Of a DNA stretch of 64,000 bases, positions 27,001 to 35,442 are shown one piece after another. The DNA comes from a virus. Under the pieces are notes generated by a model. The model ran no database searches. It saw only the letters and a program-made list of their open reading frames with translations, and was not told the DNA's origin. Within the stretch, counting starts at the first letter, position 1, and the number at the start of each line of letters is the position of its first letter. The stretch lies in the IMG/VR virus record IMGVR_UViG_3300031787_000044, positions 1-64,000 of that record; one strand, 5' to 3'. Made by a program: the position numbers and the translations under genes.

Positions 27001-27195
27001 ATATCTGCTGCTGCGTCCGTTCTCCAAGAAGACGGAGGACGAGTAAGATGGTCCGGCGCGGACGAGTTGAACAACCAGTATTTTGCAAGAGGTCTTAGAA
27101 TCAACGGTAGAACCGGAAGAATCGAAGGTCGCCCATTTACATCTTCAGTTAGGAAATTAGCTCGCAGAGCCGCAAATAGTAGGACATCAACATGA
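24064..27195 (+). CDS. Beta-helix tail fibre/spike protein (cassette A)
   Basis: This 1043-residue protein begins with an attachment-type segment (KISDLDGISGDKTKSRDLFV) and a helical stretch. Residues about 115-470 follow the right-handed beta-helix (pectate-lyase-like) pattern: KIYVSVEGDDDNIGSYLAP, a VHPGTYY motif, LGSGCYAQGF and GGQITLNNSGTQFGDISMRA. Residues about 260-355 hold an inserted beta domain (VGDSIETSDGVTGFISR). The long helical second half (about 480-950) contains repeated R-R-D-x-x-Y/N-x-I/L motifs. The C-terminus is GLRINGRTGRIEGRPF plus R-R-A-A-N-S-R. A shorter paralogue at 46658-48280 shares helix, R-R-D motifs and C-terminus. Likely a proximal fibre or tailspike; no catalytic residues can be assigned. 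Confidence 0.8.
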   Translation: MTKISDLDGISGDKTKSRDLFVVVNLDQGDDGTKNITRAELINSLEEEVFDNIKIEGGYIRDIPITDPNITVTETLSGDIAPTDYFYLKDISSGTTVAFSYSQLYNEIAKSSKKARKIYVSVEGDDDNIGSYLAPVATLERAVRIAQEASEEVAPGLLGRRIVNITVHPGTYYTNGELALPDFCSIVSSTGQYTTNIVMNPGYESKNCILLGSGCYAQGFSFFNLKVDNFDYPSSGFAYAFRPGARITRSPYVRDSSQISNYFEREIPPLLNPFNSRGTIEDLGFELTVSNVSSNTDFQVGDSIETSDGVTGFISRVEEIGTGTIYVRNNNVDFTANTTITTSSGGTATITVVGEEDFPNKNVGRGGGTILADRAVVDPDSIFPYILCFGATPRTQNGLGYVAKNGAGINGISSLSIFSRCAFYALDGGQITLNNSGTQFGDISMRAKGTTPVFNPRETSVTRVANVELADTIINSSNTVIDDLWEYLTDTLGFQGYDSEKCKRDTRYILEGVGNDLVLGTNYWAVVNGISYRRASSSIVISSQLTETSGAISFLKSSVQNLLEDATSVSRTNAAFDEIIDILTNGTGNANALTFTNTGVTNHAIARDLLVANKTKIQNDLITWINTNYPSLVYNQTTCRRDTGYVIDALTHDLNYNTNTATILNAEAYFVGTSSQLPLNQREPTAAAWNRLGEICSSIMLGTYTGQSTAPGIASQNEANRCIELANILRNVIKYNSLTYLPAAEEPDLSWVNNTFSNSREIINDNITNLQKTTIAYVNSEYDFIDENLTRRDALNFLRSITNDFREGTQTGTRIFTAGLFNYRGRHVFSVFNPTTIGLNYIGSVAGPNTTNLPAGSTVEINDAYIVYSSIANIYDGTIYYWNGSAWTSDGANDISLLNAFTNSWDRMRDTIKSQFSLTAGEEAMLDGLIDDVLIASVRNPLIINFGSLVESLSHQFNLASAGVNVNALPLNFRRLGQPISAAASVLQEDGGRVRWSGADELNNQYFARGLRINGRTGRIEGRPFTSSVRKLARRAANSRTST

Positions 27196-27614
27196 CAACT
27201 ATCATATCAACAAGTCAAGCGCCTGACGCAAAACCAATAGGTCTTAGTGTTGCGTTGACAACGAACTGGCAACCAATTATAGAAGTTCCTAGTTATGAAA
27301 TACCAGAACTTGTCTTTGGAGGCAGCACGGTAGTAGTTCCAGGTGTTGCCGAGATCATAACTCCACTTCTTATTGCAAACAGAGACATACAGACTGTAGA
27401 CGTAAGTGTAAGGATATATCGCGCAAGTTCAAACACTACGTTCTGGCTAGCGAATGAAATTCCGGTGCCTAAATTCGATGTCATTGCGTATCCTATGAAT
27501 GGTCAGTTCATATATACTGGCGATATACTCGAAGTAAAAGCCACGACCAACAATACAGTCGATGTGACTATATCATATACGTTGGGTCAGGCGGAGGAAG
27601 ACGATGTCTCTTAA
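27192..27614 (+). CDS. Small beta-rich fibre-associated protein (cassette A)
   Basis: A 140-residue protein overlapping both neighbours (ATGA with the upstream stop; 11 bases with the downstream start). Strand-rich with an alternating pattern (VDVSVRIYRA, NNTVDVTISYTLG), no membrane segment, acidic tail EEDD. A protein of similar size and position (48284-48748) exists in the second cassette, which suggests a connector or capping role between beta-helix and collagen-like fibre. No family recognised. Confidence 0.75.
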   Translation: MTTIISTSQAPDAKPIGLSVALTTNWQPIIEVPSYEIPELVFGGSTVVVPGVAEIITPLLIANRDIQTVDVSVRIYRASSNTTFWLANEIPVPKFDVIAYPMNGQFIYTGDILEVKATTNNTVDVTISYTLGQAEEDDVS

Positions 27615-30303
27615 AAGTATACGCGGAGCACAATTAACTCCGACTCGTTTATTTGACACTCCAGTCCCTATCACACTGGATCCAGTTGCGTTCCAGTTTA
27701 CGGTAGTATATGGGCAGGATGGAAATCTTTATACTTCTGATGGAATTACCTGGAACATAGCTACAGCCACGCAAGGTATTCAGGGTATTCAGGGTAGCCA
27801 AGGTGTTCAGGGTAACTATGGCCCATCTCTCGTTGTGATTGGGACGATCGCTACTGTAGGTGCAACACCTCAGACCGCGCTAAATGCTGCGTTTCCAGGA
27901 GCTGCAGTCGGTGAAGGTGTTATTGATGAAACTACTCAAGATTTTTGGGTATACAACGGTACAAATTGGATTAATGCAGGCCCAATCGCTGGTGTTCAAG
28001 GTGTTCAAGGTGTTCAGGGTGTTCAGGGTACGCAGGGAACGCAAGGCCGCCAAGGTATTCAGGGTATTCAAGGTACAGTTGGGCAGGGTACACAGGGTTT
28101 CCAAGGTATTCAGGGAAATCAAGGCGTTCAGGGTATTCAAGGTACTGCTATCCAAGGTATTCAGGGTATCCAAGGTATTCAGGGTAGCCAAGGTGTTCAA
28201 GGTATCCAAGGTATAGATGGAACTCTTGGCGCAAAAGGCGATCAGGGTATTCAAGGTATTACAGGATCACAAGGTATCCAAGGTAGCCAAGGCATTCAAG
28301 GTATTCAGGGTACTTCTATCCAAGGTATTCAGGGTATTCAAGGTAACCAAGGCGTTCAGGGCATTCAGGGTACTGCCATCCAAGGTATTCAGGGTATCCA
28401 AGGTATTCAGGGTATCACTGGCGAACAAGGTATTCAGGGTGCGATGGCTGCTCGCGCATCTGTCGAAATTAGCGCTACTCCACCGTCTAGCCCAGGAATT
28501 GGTGACCTTTGGTGGGATCCGGAAAGCGGTGAACTCTATGTTTATTACGATGACGGCGATACTATTCAATGGGTAGAATCTACAAGCGTATTTGGCGTCC
28601 AAGGTAGTCAAGGTGTTCAGGGTATTCAGGGTACTGCCATCCAAGGTATTCAGGGTATAGCTGGAACTGGATCGCAGGGCGTTCAAGGTAACGCAGGTTC
28701 TCAGGGTGTTCAGGGTATTACTGGAGCGCAGGGTATCCAAGGTATTACCGGATCGCAAGGTGTTCAGGGTATCTCTGGATCGCAAGGTATCCAAGGTATC
28801 CAGGGTATTGAAGGAGAAGGTGTTCAGGGTATCCAAGGCATCGCTGGATCTCAAGGTGTTCAAGGTATTACTGGAGCACAGGGTATCCAAGGTATTGAAG
28901 GAGAAGGTGTTCAGGGTATCCAAGGCATCGCTGGATCACAAGGTGTTCAGGGTATCACTGGAGAAGGTACACAAGGTTCTCAAGGTATCACTGGATCGCA
29001 AGGTGTTCAGGGTATCTCTGGATCGCAAGGTATCCAAGGTATTGAAGGAGAAGGTGTTCAAGGTATTCAGGGTATCGTTGGCGAACAAGGTGTTCAGGGT
29101 ATCACTGGAGCAGGTACACAAGGTTCTCAAGGTATCACTGGATCGCAAGGTGTTCAAGGTATTCAGGGTATCGTTGGCGAACAAGGCGTTCAGGGTACTG
29201 GTGGCGCCGGTGAACAGGGCGTACAAGGTATTACCGGATCGCAAGGCATACAAGGTATCACTGGAGATCAAGGTGTTCAAGGTACAGGTGGCGCCGGCGA
29301 ACAAGGCGTTCAAGGTATCACTGGCGAACAGGGTATCCAAGGTATTACTGGCGAACAGGGTGTTCAGGGTATAACTGGATCTCAAGGCGTTCAAGGTATT
29401 ACTGGAGAACAGGGTATCCAAGGTATCGCTGGAACTGGTTCTCAAGGTGTTCAGGGTATATCTGGTGAACAGGGAATACAGGGTATCACTGGTGAACAGG
29501 GCATCCAAGGTATCACTGGAGCACAAGGTGTTCAGGGTATCCAAGGTATCACTGGTGAACAGGGAATACAGGGTATCACTGGAGATCAAGGTGTTCAAGG
29601 TACTGGGGGTGCTGGAGAGCAAGGTGTCCAAGGTATCACTGGATCTCAAGGCATTCAGGGTATTACTGGCGCAGGATCACAAGGTGTTCAGGGTATCACT
29701 GGTGAACAAGGCATTCAGGGTATCACTGGTGAACAAGGTGTTCAGGGTATCACTGGTGAACAAGGCGTACAGGGTATCACCGGATCTCAAGGTACGCAAG
29801 GAACCGGAGCTCAAGGTATTCAGGGTATCACAGGCTCTCAAGGAGTTCAGGGTATTCAAGGCCCGGAGTCTGCTTCTGCTTCAGCAACAGATCTTCAAGC
29901 AACAAATGATACTTCGACGAACGCAAGCTTCTATCCTGTGTTTGTAGCTAACGTTGGCTCCGTTCAGACTGTTAATGCGGCCGATAGTAAGTTATATTTC
30001 AATCCAAGCACTGGAACACTCAACGCGACAAACTTTAACTCTCTTTCTGATATTGCGCATAAGAAGAATCTCAACCCAATTTCTGAAAGCCTGGACATCT
30101 TAAGTAAGATAAACACGTACGAATTTAATTGGAAGAGCAACGATATAAAGAGTTACGGTGTAATCGCTCAAGAGTTTGAAAAGATTATGCCTGAACTCGT
30201 AGAAACAAATGGAAATGGAGATAAGACGGTGGCTTATATACCGCTCATTGCTATCATGATTGATGCAATAAAGAAATTAGGAGAGAGAAATGGCAGCATT
30301 TGA
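27604..30303 (+). CDS. Collagen-like tail fibre with S74 chaperone domain (cassette A)
   Basis: This 899-residue protein has a short N-terminal head, a first G-x-y run near residue 57, a small globular insert (GVIDETTQDFWVYNGTNWIN, about 105-125), then long Gly-X-Y arrays (about 130-280 and 330-755) dominated by [12 protein letters not shown] and G-E-Q, with no proline in them. A second globular insert (SPGIGDLWWDPESGELYVYYDD, in two pieces about 295-325) is a common phage-fibre motif. Interruptions such as T-A-I-Q-G break the triplet. The C-terminus is an S74 domain (LSDIAHKKNL, then YGVIAQEFEKIMPELV). The triple helix would form a flexible rod and the S74 domain would align its three chains. 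Thr at the Y position is frequent and could be modified by neighbouring enzymes. Confidence 0.88.
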   Translation: MSLKSIRGAQLTPTRLFDTPVPITLDPVAFQFTVVYGQDGNLYTSDGITWNIATATQGIQGIQGSQGVQGNYGPSLVVIGTIATVGATPQTALNAAFPGAAVGEGVIDETTQDFWVYNGTNWINAGPIAGVQGVQGVQGVQGTQGTQGRQGIQGIQGTVGQGTQGFQGIQGNQGVQGIQGTAIQGIQGIQGIQGSQGVQGIQGIDGTLGAKGDQGIQGITGSQGIQGSQGIQGIQGTSIQGIQGIQGNQGVQGIQGTAIQGIQGIQGIQGITGEQGIQGAMAARASVEISATPPSSPGIGDLWWDPESGELYVYYDDGDTIQWVESTSVFGVQGSQGVQGIQGTAIQGIQGIAGTGSQGVQGNAGSQGVQGITGAQGIQGITGSQGVQGISGSQGIQGIQGIEGEGVQGIQGIAGSQGVQGITGAQGIQGIEGEGVQGIQGIAGSQGVQGITGEGTQGSQGITGSQGVQGISGSQGIQGIEGEGVQGIQGIVGEQGVQGITGAGTQGSQGITGSQGVQGIQGIVGEQGVQGTGGAGEQGVQGITGSQGIQGITGDQGVQGTGGAGEQGVQGITGEQGIQGITGEQGVQGITGSQGVQGITGEQGIQGIAGTGSQGVQGISGEQGIQGITGEQGIQGITGAQGVQGIQGITGEQGIQGITGDQGVQGTGGAGEQGVQGITGSQGIQGITGAGSQGVQGITGEQGIQGITGEQGVQGITGEQGVQGITGSQGTQGTGAQGIQGITGSQGVQGIQGPESASASATDLQATNDTSTNASFYPVFVANVGSVQTVNAADSKLYFNPSTGTLNATNFNSLSDIAHKKNLNPISESLDILSKINTYEFNWKSNDIKSYGVIAQEFEKIMPELVETNGNGDKTVAYIPLIAIMIDAIKKLGERNGSI
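27771..29865 (+). repeat. Collagen-like coding repeat array A
   Basis: Direct repeats with a nine-base unit of the type GGT-ATT-CAG, encoding Gly-X-Y triplets, interrupted by globular inserts at about 27810-27990 and 28440-28600. The near-identical units create long spurious reading frames on both strands. Confidence 0.9.
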
Positions 30304-31126
30304 TTTTCCTACGTCTCCAACGAACGGCCAGCTCTATGCTTTAAACGGTAGAACCTATCAATACAACGCAGCTAAGCAAAGATGGGATGGTTTTACAGTA
30401 AATGGCGCGCAAGGTATCCAAGGTATCACTGGTGAGCAAGGCATCCAAGGCATTTCCGGAAATCAGGGCGTCCAAGGTATTCAGGGTACCGGGGGTGCAG
30501 GTGAACAGGGTGTTCAAGGCATTACTGGATCTCAAGGTATCCAAGGTATCGCCGGTTCTATAGCTTCGCAAGGCGTGCAAGGCATTCAGGGTATCGAAGG
30601 CGCGGGCGGGCAGGGTGTTCAAGGTACTACTGGATCTCAAGGTATCCAAGGCATCGCGGGTGCCGTAGCTTCACAGGGTGTACAAGGTATTCAAGGAACC
30701 AGTGGGGCAGGATCTCAAGGCGTTCAGGGTATTACCGGATCTCAAGGTACGCAAGGAACCGGAGCTCAAGGTATTCAGGGTATCACCGGATCTCAAGGTA
30801 TAACTGGTGTATCCGGTGCAAACACGGTTCCTGCTGCAGGAACCAAGACGTCTTCTTACACATTAGCAGCTGGAGATGTAGGAGATTTTGTTGCTATAGG
30901 ATCCGGCGGTAGCATCGTAATACCAAGCGGTGTGTTTTCAACTGGCGATATAATTTCAATTTTCAATAATACTTCATCAAATGCGACAATTACTTCTTCT
31001 GCAGTAACTTCATATATTTCTGGTGCTGACACTGACGTTTCTAGTATCACCTTGTTTACAAGAGGTCTCTGCACGATCTTGTTCGTAGGTACAAACATCT
31101 GTGTAGTCTCTGGTGCAGTTTCGTAA
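30290..31126 (+). CDS. Second collagen-like fibre protein (cassette A)
   Basis: A 278-residue protein overlapping the previous gene by 14 bases. Residues 1-36 (FDFPTSPTNGQLYALNGRTY, then Q-R-W-D-G-F) are the short beta module seen at the head of many phage fibre proteins. Residues about 40-175 are Gly-X-Y repeats that share stretches of identical DNA with the upstream gene (about 53 bases around 30735-30787 match 29779-29832). Residues about 180-278 are a C-terminal beta domain (GDVGDFVAIGSGGSIVIPSG) likely to trimerise. There is no S74 domain. A truncated copy of its N-terminal module survives at 50733-50864. Confidence 0.83.
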   Translation: MAAFDFPTSPTNGQLYALNGRTYQYNAAKQRWDGFTVNGAQGIQGITGEQGIQGISGNQGVQGIQGTGGAGEQGVQGITGSQGIQGIAGSIASQGVQGIQGIEGAGGQGVQGTTGSQGIQGIAGAVASQGVQGIQGTSGAGSQGVQGITGSQGTQGTGAQGIQGITGSQGITGVSGANTVPAAGTKTSSYTLAAGDVGDFVAIGSGGSIVIPSGVFSTGDIISIFNNTSSNATITSSAVTSYISGADTDVSSITLFTRGLCTILFVGTNICVVSGAVS

Positions 31127-33144
31127 TGTCAATTGGAAATCTAAATATGCTCTTGGGAACGACTGCTTATCTTAGTAGTTATAGTATTAGTTCCTCGGCC
31201 GCTTCTATCAATGAAGGAAATACCGTCACTGTTACCGTAAGCGCAAGGGTCCCGGATAGTACTACTGTAGGATATACGGTCACTGGAGTAAATGCAGAAG
31301 ATCTATCACGGAGTACAACAGGTACATTTACGCTTACAAGTAATCAAGGCATATTAGATTTCCCAACACTAATAAACGACGATATGGAAATATTCCTAGC
31401 CGTTGAGCCACTCAGTGGTTCTAATCTTAGTGTTGTTAAGTATAGAACAACGGCAGATCTGCAAAGCCCAGTACTTGAAGGGCAATACTTTTACCCGGTC
31501 GGTAGCAGTCAAAGAGCTAGTTCGATATTTTTTAAACCAGACGGTGAAAAATTTTGGTTACTAGACAATAATAATGATGAAATTGCTGAGTTCAGTATGA
31601 CACCCGAACCAAGCGTGGATCAATGGGATCTCAGCACGGTTGTTGCTGGACCAGTTGATCCCTACAGTACACTTGGAACGAATCACCAAGGTCTTTGGAT
31701 TTCGAGTAGCGGTACACAACTATTTCAAACTGATCGTGCTTTAAGCAGAATAATACAAGATACAATAACTGCGTGGAATCCAACCTTTTCACTTGGCCCA
31801 CAGAGTCCAGAGAGAACCTTGGACATATCGGCAACCGCAAGCCTTCCTACTGGAATACACGTAAAACCGGATGGAACGAAGGCATTCGTAGCAGACGTAT
31901 CAAATCCGACACTAGGTTCTCCTGGTGCAATTTTAGCATACTCTGGTACTGCGTTTCAGTGTAACACTTGGACATTTTCTACATCGTTAGCAGTAGGTTA
32001 TTTTCCGCTTGATGTGCGCGTGAATGATACTGGTACTAAAATGTACACGGTTGGAGACAATAGAATAATATATTACTATACGTTAAGTACTCCTTGGGAC
32101 TTAAGCACGGCGACGTTAGTATCGTCTCTAAATCTATCCGCATCGTATAGTCTAATTCAAGGAATTTATATTGCAAATCCTGCATCAGAAACATTTAGAC
32201 TTACACTCGACGCAACGGACAGTATAGGTAATCAAACCGGATCGAAGTTCGTAGATGTAGTCATAAATGATTATGTTACGCCAGGATTTCAACTTTTTTC
32301 TACTCCTGGTACCACAACATTTACTGTCCCTAATGACGTTACTAGTGTAAACGTGGTTGCTATCGGTGGGGGCGGTGGCGGACAGATTAGCCGAGGAACA
32401 TCTGGTGGTGGTGAAGTACCTGCTAGCGGCGGCGGCGGGGGCGGTCTCGGCTGGAAAAACAATATTGCTGTTACACCTGGAAGTACTTATACAGTCCTCG
32501 TTGGGCAAGGTGGTGCTGGGGCCACTATAGTTGGAGACCAGCTTTCGACTACCGTAAACGGTAGTCCTGGATTTGATAGTTATTTTATAAGCTCCGGCAC
32601 GGTTAAGGGTGGATTCGGTGGCGGCGGCGATTCTGATGGAGGATCTGCCGGGACGTTTACTGGCGATGGGGGCGGGAATGGCGGTGTAGGGCAGACTCGA
32701 TCTTCTGGTTATGATGGCGGGGGCGGCGGCGGGGCGGGCGGTTATTCTGGAAACGGCGGCGGCGCAACTAGCGGTCAAGGAAATAATCCAGCAACAAATT
32801 CTGGAGGAGGGGGTGCCGGTGCGAGTAGAGAATATAGCCCAGACATTTCCGGCGGATTTATTTCGGAAGGCGGTGACGGCGGCGGAGTAGGTGCTCACGG
32901 TAAGGGCTCTGACGGAGTAGGAGGCGGGGCGACACAGATTAGTGGAGGTACAACAGCTCCTAGCGGAACTGCCGGCAGTTTTGGTTCTAGTCAAACTTAT
33001 GGGGGCGGCGGCGGCGGAGCTATGTACGCTTACTTTGACAGTGGTGCTACACGAACTGCTTCTTCAGGAAGCCCTGGCGCTGTTCTTATAAGATGGGGCA
33101 CCGGCACGACGTTCCCTGATTATAAAAATCCTGCATCATACTAA
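31126..33144 (+). CDS. Candidate receptor-binding adhesin with Gly-rich domain
   Basis: The 672 residues fall into three parts. Residues about 20-105 are an Ig/cadherin-like beta domain (SINEGNTVTVTVSARVPDST). Residues about 115-370 have propeller-like repeats of the SIFFKPDGEKFWLLD / GIHVKPDGTKAFVAD type (F/V-K-P-D-G-x-K, at least four). Residues about 385-672 are a Gly-rich domain introduced by FTVPNDVTSVNVVAIGGGGG, with many GGGG runs and ending in PGAVLIRWG. Gly-rich domains of this kind occur at phage fibre tips; in phage S16 gp38 polyglycine helices form the receptor-binding head. The gene ends cassette A, consistent with a distal adhesin. Its GC-rich glycine codons contrast with neighbours. 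Confidence 0.8.
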   Translation: MSIGNLNMLLGTTAYLSSYSISSSAASINEGNTVTVTVSARVPDSTTVGYTVTGVNAEDLSRSTTGTFTLTSNQGILDFPTLINDDMEIFLAVEPLSGSNLSVVKYRTTADLQSPVLEGQYFYPVGSSQRASSIFFKPDGEKFWLLDNNNDEIAEFSMTPEPSVDQWDLSTVVAGPVDPYSTLGTNHQGLWISSSGTQLFQTDRALSRIIQDTITAWNPTFSLGPQSPERTLDISATASLPTGIHVKPDGTKAFVADVSNPTLGSPGAILAYSGTAFQCNTWTFSTSLAVGYFPLDVRVNDTGTKMYTVGDNRIIYYYTLSTPWDLSTATLVSSLNLSASYSLIQGIYIANPASETFRLTLDATDSIGNQTGSKFVDVVINDYVTPGFQLFSTPGTTTFTVPNDVTSVNVVAIGGGGGGQISRGTSGGGEVPASGGGGGGLGWKNNIAVTPGSTYTVLVGQGGAGATIVGDQLSTTVNGSPGFDSYFISSGTVKGGFGGGGDSDGGSAGTFTGDGGGNGGVGQTRSSGYDGGGGGGAGGYSGNGGGATSGQGNNPATNSGGGGAGASREYSPDISGGFISEGGDGGGVGAHGKGSDGVGGGATQISGGTTAPSGTAGSFGSSQTYGGGGGGAMYAYFDSGATRTASSGSPGAVLIRWGTGTTFPDYKNPASY

Positions 33145-33170
33145 ATGGATTTAAGTATTCGAGATCAATT

Positions 33171-33178
33171 TATAAATA
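33171..33178 (+). promoter_or_regulatory. T4-type late promoter before the propeller gene cluster
   Basis: Exact TATAAATA, 28 bases before the start of the 29-codon miniature ORF and about 120 bases before the first propeller gene. Confidence 0.83.
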
Positions 33179-33206
33179 GTTAAGATACACAAGGGAGATC
33201 TTGAGA

Positions 33207-33296
33207 ATGTTGTTTAATACGAACGGATCTGTTAACAAAACGCGCTTGTGTGATCTTACTCAAATAATAGGACGCTCTGGCGAGCAACGGGTGTAA
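33207..33296 (+). pseudogene. 29-codon miniature relic of a propeller-repeat gene
   Basis: This short ORF (ATG 33207, TAA 33294-33296) encodes MLFNTNGSVNKTR, then LCDLTQIIGRSGEQRV. Its start resembles the MAFKINGSD opening of the gene at 34339 and its end resembles the universal propeller C-terminus GDLTQAR-x-x-AGQQV. It therefore looks like a paralogue reduced to both ends by deletion of all repeats. AAGGGAG lies upstream, and the first propeller gene starts three bases after its stop, so it may still be translated as a leader peptide. Too short to assign a function. Confidence 0.55.
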
Positions 33297-33298
33297 AC

Positions 33299-34306
33299 AT
33301 GGCATACATAATAAAAGGCACTACTGTTATAAGTGATGCGGGCGCGATTGATTCCGCACAGAGTAAGATAATTGCAAACAGTTCGTTGGCGCTCGAAGAA
33401 GCTATAGTATATTCACCAGTGCAAGGTAGTACGAGTGGATATACATCAGGTGGAGAAATTGCAAGCCTTAACTATGTGAATACTATCGACAAGTTTCCGT
33501 TTGCGGCAGACGGAAATGCTACCGATGTTGGTGATCTAACAGCACCAGCTCGTCGAGCAGCAGCAGGTCAATCAAGCGCTGAGTCTGGGTATACTTCAGG
33601 CGGTCAATCGCCAATACTTAACACAATTGATAAGTTTCCGTTTGCAGCTAATGCTAATGCCACTGACGTCGGTGATCTTACACAAGCAAGAGCCGCCCCT
33701 GCCGGCCAATCTAGTGACGTAAGCGGTTATACATCTGGCGGAGTGACTGGGCCTACTTACGTTAACACTATAGATAAGTTTCCTTTTGCTGCAAATGCCA
33801 ACGCAACAGACGTTGGTGATCTTACACAAGAAAGAGTAAACGTTGCCGGCCAATCTAGTGACGTAAGCGGTTATACATCTGGGGGATTTAATCTTTCTAC
33901 TCTTGTTAACACTATATTCAAGTTTCCTTTTGCATCTAACGGTAATGCCACAGACGTTGGTGATCTTACACAAGCAAGACTAAGCTCTGCCGGCCAATCT
34001 AGTGACGTAAGCGGTTATACTTCTGGAGGACTTGACCCAGGAATTACTCCTCCTCCTACTCTTGTTAACACTATAGACAAGTTTCCCTTTGCGACAGACG
34101 CCAATGCTACTGACGTGGGTGATCTTACACAATCAAGGTTTGGCCCGGCAGGTCAATCAAGTACAGAATCTGGCTACAATTCAGGCGGGGTCTTGCCTGC
34201 GTACGCAAACACTATTGACAAATTTTCATTCGCGGCAAACGCCAATGCTACTGACGTAGGAGACCTTACACAAGCAAGACTTTACGCAGCAGGTCAACAG
34301 GTATAA
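33299..34306 (+). CDS. Six-repeat propeller protein 1
   Basis: This 335-residue protein has an N-terminal arm of about 45 residues (IIKGTTVISDAGAID ...) followed by exactly six repeats of about 45-52 residues. The consensus is S-G-Y-T-S-G-G, variable loop, N-T-I-D-K-F-P-F-A, A-N-A-T-D-V-G-D-L-T, variable R-x3-AGQSS. The last repeat ends AGQQV at the stop. Kelch/NHL-like G-G and aromatic positions and repeat number suggest a closed six-bladed beta-propeller. Variation concentrates in the loop after S-G-G (longest here in repeat 5, with LDPGITPPPTL) and after the Arg. Expressed late; probably a virion surface or receptor-binding protein, by inference from location among fibre genes. Confidence 0.78.
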   Translation: MAYIIKGTTVISDAGAIDSAQSKIIANSSLALEEAIVYSPVQGSTSGYTSGGEIASLNYVNTIDKFPFAADGNATDVGDLTAPARRAAAGQSSAESGYTSGGQSPILNTIDKFPFAANANATDVGDLTQARAAPAGQSSDVSGYTSGGVTGPTYVNTIDKFPFAANANATDVGDLTQERVNVAGQSSDVSGYTSGGFNLSTLVNTIFKFPFASNGNATDVGDLTQARLSSAGQSSDVSGYTSGGLDPGITPPPTLVNTIDKFPFATDANATDVGDLTQSRFGPAGQSSTESGYNSGGVLPAYANTIDKFSFAANANATDVGDLTQARLYAAGQQV

Positions 34307-34309
34307 ATA
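34302..34309 (+). promoter_or_regulatory. Late promoter built on the stop codon of propeller gene 1
   Basis: TATAAATA formed by the last two bases of the Val codon, the TAA stop and the next three bases; 30 bases before the ATG of propeller gene 2. Confidence 0.8.
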
Positions 34310-34338
34310 AACTAGAGTAGAGTTGGAGAAAGTAAGTC

Positions 34339-35439
34339 ATGGCATTTAAGATAAACGGATCTGATGTTATAGGTGCTGCTAGATCGTATGCCAGTACCGC
34401 AAACGTATCCGTCACAGATTCCATCATCATCGCAAATAACGATTCGTTGGATGCCGTGAGTGGATCGGCTGCCGGATATACTTTCTCGGATGGTACCGTT
34501 GTGATTGGAGAAGACGGTCTAGCGTTAAATGATATTACTCTACGAGATGCTTCGATAGAGGTGACTGGGCCGCTGTTTCAAGGAACGATAAGCGGATATG
34601 CTTCTGGGGGAGGCGACGGTCCCCCGGCGGGTCTCACAATAGAGAAGTTTTCATTTACGTCAGATGGAAATGCCACAGATGTTGGAGACTTAACTGTCCA
34701 AAGAGGATACGCCTCAGGTCAAAGCAGTTCTGTTTCAGGATACACTTCTGGAGGACTCGCCGGCGGTGCTCTCAATACGATCGACAAGTTTCCATTTGCT
34801 TCAAATGCGAATGCCACAGATGTAGGAGACTTAACGCAAGCTAGAAGGAGTATCGGCGGCGGGGGCCAGACTTCTACTGTAAGCGGTTATACTTCAGGAG
34901 GCTTTGTTCCTGCAGCTGTTAATACCATAGATAAATTTCCGTTTGCTGTAAATGCAAACGCCACAGATGTTGGGGACTTAACTGTAGGAAGGTATAACAT
35001 TGCAGGACAATCGAGTACTGAATATGGTTATACCGCCGGTGGATCACCTTCGAATATAATTGACAAGTTTCCATTCGCTGCCGATGGCAATGCTACAGAT
35101 GTAGGCGATTTATCAATAGGAAAATTGGGGCCAGCTGGACAGTCTAGCACCGTGTCTGGCTATACTTCCGGATCATTCCCAGGTAGCAACGTAATAGATA
35201 AATTTCCATTTGCTTCAAATGCTAACGCGACGGACGTGGGTGACCTTAGCCAAGCAAGAGGGTCTAACGCTGGACAGAGTTCTACTACGAATGGTTATAC
35301 TTCTGGCGGGACGTACCAGTTCCTGCCTACTGCGGTCAAAAACACAATAGATAAGTTCCCATTTGCGGCGGATGCTAACGCTACGGACGTAGGTGATCTT
35401 ACGGTTACAAGATCCTCCCCGACAGGACAACAGGTATAA
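34339..35439 (+). CDS. Six-repeat propeller protein 2
   Basis: A 366-residue paralogue with the longest N-terminal arm of the set, about 84 residues (KINGSDVIGAARSYAST, SIIIANNDSLDAV and DGTVVIGEDGLALND), then six repeats. The first repeat is the most divergent (GLTIEKFSFTSDG) and the fourth is short (Y-G-Y-T-A-G-G-S-P-S-N). One repeat has an expanded RRSIGGGGQTS segment. The arm combines the I-I-A-N-N-x-S-L element also present in propeller 1 with a strand pair seen in propellers 3, 4 and 5, so it may be a hybrid. The stop region reads GTATAAAAC, so the late-box pattern is degenerate, and the next gene starts three bases later, suggesting coupled translation. Confidence 0.78.
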   Translation: MAFKINGSDVIGAARSYASTANVSVTDSIIIANNDSLDAVSGSAAGYTFSDGTVVIGEDGLALNDITLRDASIEVTGPLFQGTISGYASGGGDGPPAGLTIEKFSFTSDGNATDVGDLTVQRGYASGQSSSVSGYTSGGLAGGALNTIDKFPFASNANATDVGDLTQARRSIGGGGQTSTVSGYTSGGFVPAAVNTIDKFPFAVNANATDVGDLTVGRYNIAGQSSTEYGYTAGGSPSNIIDKFPFAADGNATDVGDLSIGKLGPAGQSSTVSGYTSGSFPGSNVIDKFPFASNANATDVGDLSQARGSNAGQSSTTNGYTSGGTYQFLPTAVKNTIDKFPFAADANATDVGDLTVTRSSPTGQQV

Positions 35440-35442
35440 AAC

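Noticed and set aside
27880-29947. Several long open frames in other frames and on the opposite strand of the collagen-like gene
   Set aside because: The products are monotonous repeats (for example FRVSKV or LNTLDT types) caused by the nine-base coding repeat; they are not genes. The same applies to 49102-50521.
32185-32994. 269-codon minus-strand frame opposite the Gly-rich adhesin
   Set aside because: An antisense effect of GC-rich glycine codons; Cys/Arg/Ser-rich product without any motif.
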